A stretch of 64,000 nt of DNA from Pseudomonas chlororaphis subsp. piscium (lineage in GTDB: Bacteria; Pseudomonadota; Gammaproteobacteria; Pseudomonadales; Pseudomonadaceae), in contig NZ_CP027707.1 of the NCBI RefSeq assembly GCF_003850345.1, forward strand, positions 124,001 to 188,000. The letters are read 5' to 3'. Shown here piece by piece: positions 63,727 through 64,000 of this stretch. The translations under genes were made by a program, and so were the position numbers. The stretch's first letter is position 1. Every line of letters begins with the position of its first letter. The notes beneath the pieces were generated by a model. It made no database searches and was not told where the DNA came from. It worked only from the letters and a program-made list of their open reading frames with translations.

Positions 63727-64000
63727 ATGTGGTGGAGCAAAGGCAAGTCGCGGGTCAATCAGCGGGCCACCGGGCGGGCGAATGCCCTGGCCTCTCCGAT
63801 GATCATGCCTCTGGAACCGCGCATGCTGTTCGACGGCGCGGTGGCGGCGACGGTGGCCGATACCGTCCAGCCGGACAGCCACACCACCACGGACGTGGCC
63901 AAGACGCCGACCGCCGCCGATCAGCCGAGCGTCAGCAAGGACACCCACGGCCAGGCCGATGCAGCGCCTGCAGCGACCCCGACCCCGACCGCGGTGCCGG
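63727..64000 (+). CDS. N-terminus of an LEPR-xLF-type protein, runs off the window
   Basis: The first 91 residues are visible. Positions 29-37 read LEPRMLFDG, the N-terminal motif (known as LEPR-XLL, often beside DUF4347) at the start of very large repeat proteins in Gram-negative bacteria. A basic start (MWWSKGKSRVNQRATGRANA) precedes it; an alanine/proline/threonine-rich, low-complexity stretch follows. There is no ordinary signal peptide, so export must use another route. The ATG at 63727 has 'gggtgag' in front. The full size is not visible here; such proteins often exceed 1000 aa. Confidence 0.85.
   Translation, partial: MWWSKGKSRVNQRATGRANALASPMIMPLEPRMLFDGAVAATVADTVQPDSHTTTDVAKTPTAADQPSVSKDTHGQADAAPAATPTPTAVP

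Overview
The window comes from a gamma-proteobacterium of the genus Pseudomonas, most likely the P. fluorescens group and close to P. protegens/P. chlororaphis. This rests on GC-rich coding DNA, the 23S/5S sequences, a complete lapGD-lapA-lapEBC adhesin locus, an mgo/pvf-type signal cluster and REP-like palindromes. I had no database access; family names come from recognised motifs, lengths and gene order.

Layout. 1-1931: 3' end of an rRNA operon (23S, then two identical 5S genes, each with its own terminator). 2046-7446: an iron-uptake module on the minus strand (FecI-type sigma factor, FecR anti-sigma factor, STN-containing TonB-dependent siderophore receptor, PepSY membrane protein) behind a probable Fur box. 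7714-9594: a dCACHE chemoreceptor. 9657-15297: a tightly packed minus-strand operon matching mgoBCAD/pvfABCD (HDO-fold enzyme, AurF-like diiron N-oxygenase, A-T-R NRPS, SRPBCC protein), known to make diazeniumdiolate/pyrazine-N-oxide signals. Upstream are a 688-bp gene-free leader, a type II thioesterase that lacks the catalytic serine, and a GntR/FCD regulator.

17784-42189: the Lap biofilm system. LapG (periplasmic protease) and LapD (degenerate GGDEF-EAL c-di-GMP receptor) control release of LapA, a 5313-aa adhesin encoded on the minus strand. Most of LapA is seventeen 600-bp repeats in perfect register plus five 300-bp N-terminal units. LapE, LapB and LapC form its type I exporter and are divergent from lapA across an AT-rich region with a strong FleQ-box match.

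42538-47399: a TauD-family dioxygenase with an ABC importer (probably organosulfur scavenging) and a LysR regulator. 47815-51909: an EmrAB-type MFS/HlyD/outer-membrane-factor pump. 51872-54756: two secreted proteins of unknown role. REP-like inverted repeats lie in the gaps at 42.3, 46.3 and 47.4-47.7 kb.

54998-64000 (runs off the window): the least familiar region and my main candidate for an undescribed system. Three overlapping genes encode a secreted HlyD-type adaptor, an HlyD adaptor with a possible cytosolic GAF-like sensor domain, and a membrane M50-type metalloprotease fused to a lipoyl/HlyD domain with a PqqD-like N-terminus. They are followed by a GNAT acetyltransferase, an oppositely oriented pair (tail-collar/microcystin-dependent-type protein and a small partner), a GT39-like membrane glycosyltransferase, a sulfotransferase and the start of a protein with an LEPR-xLFDGA N-terminal motif typical of giant repeat proteins. 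This could be a dedicated export, processing and modification pathway for the LEPR protein; that is inference.
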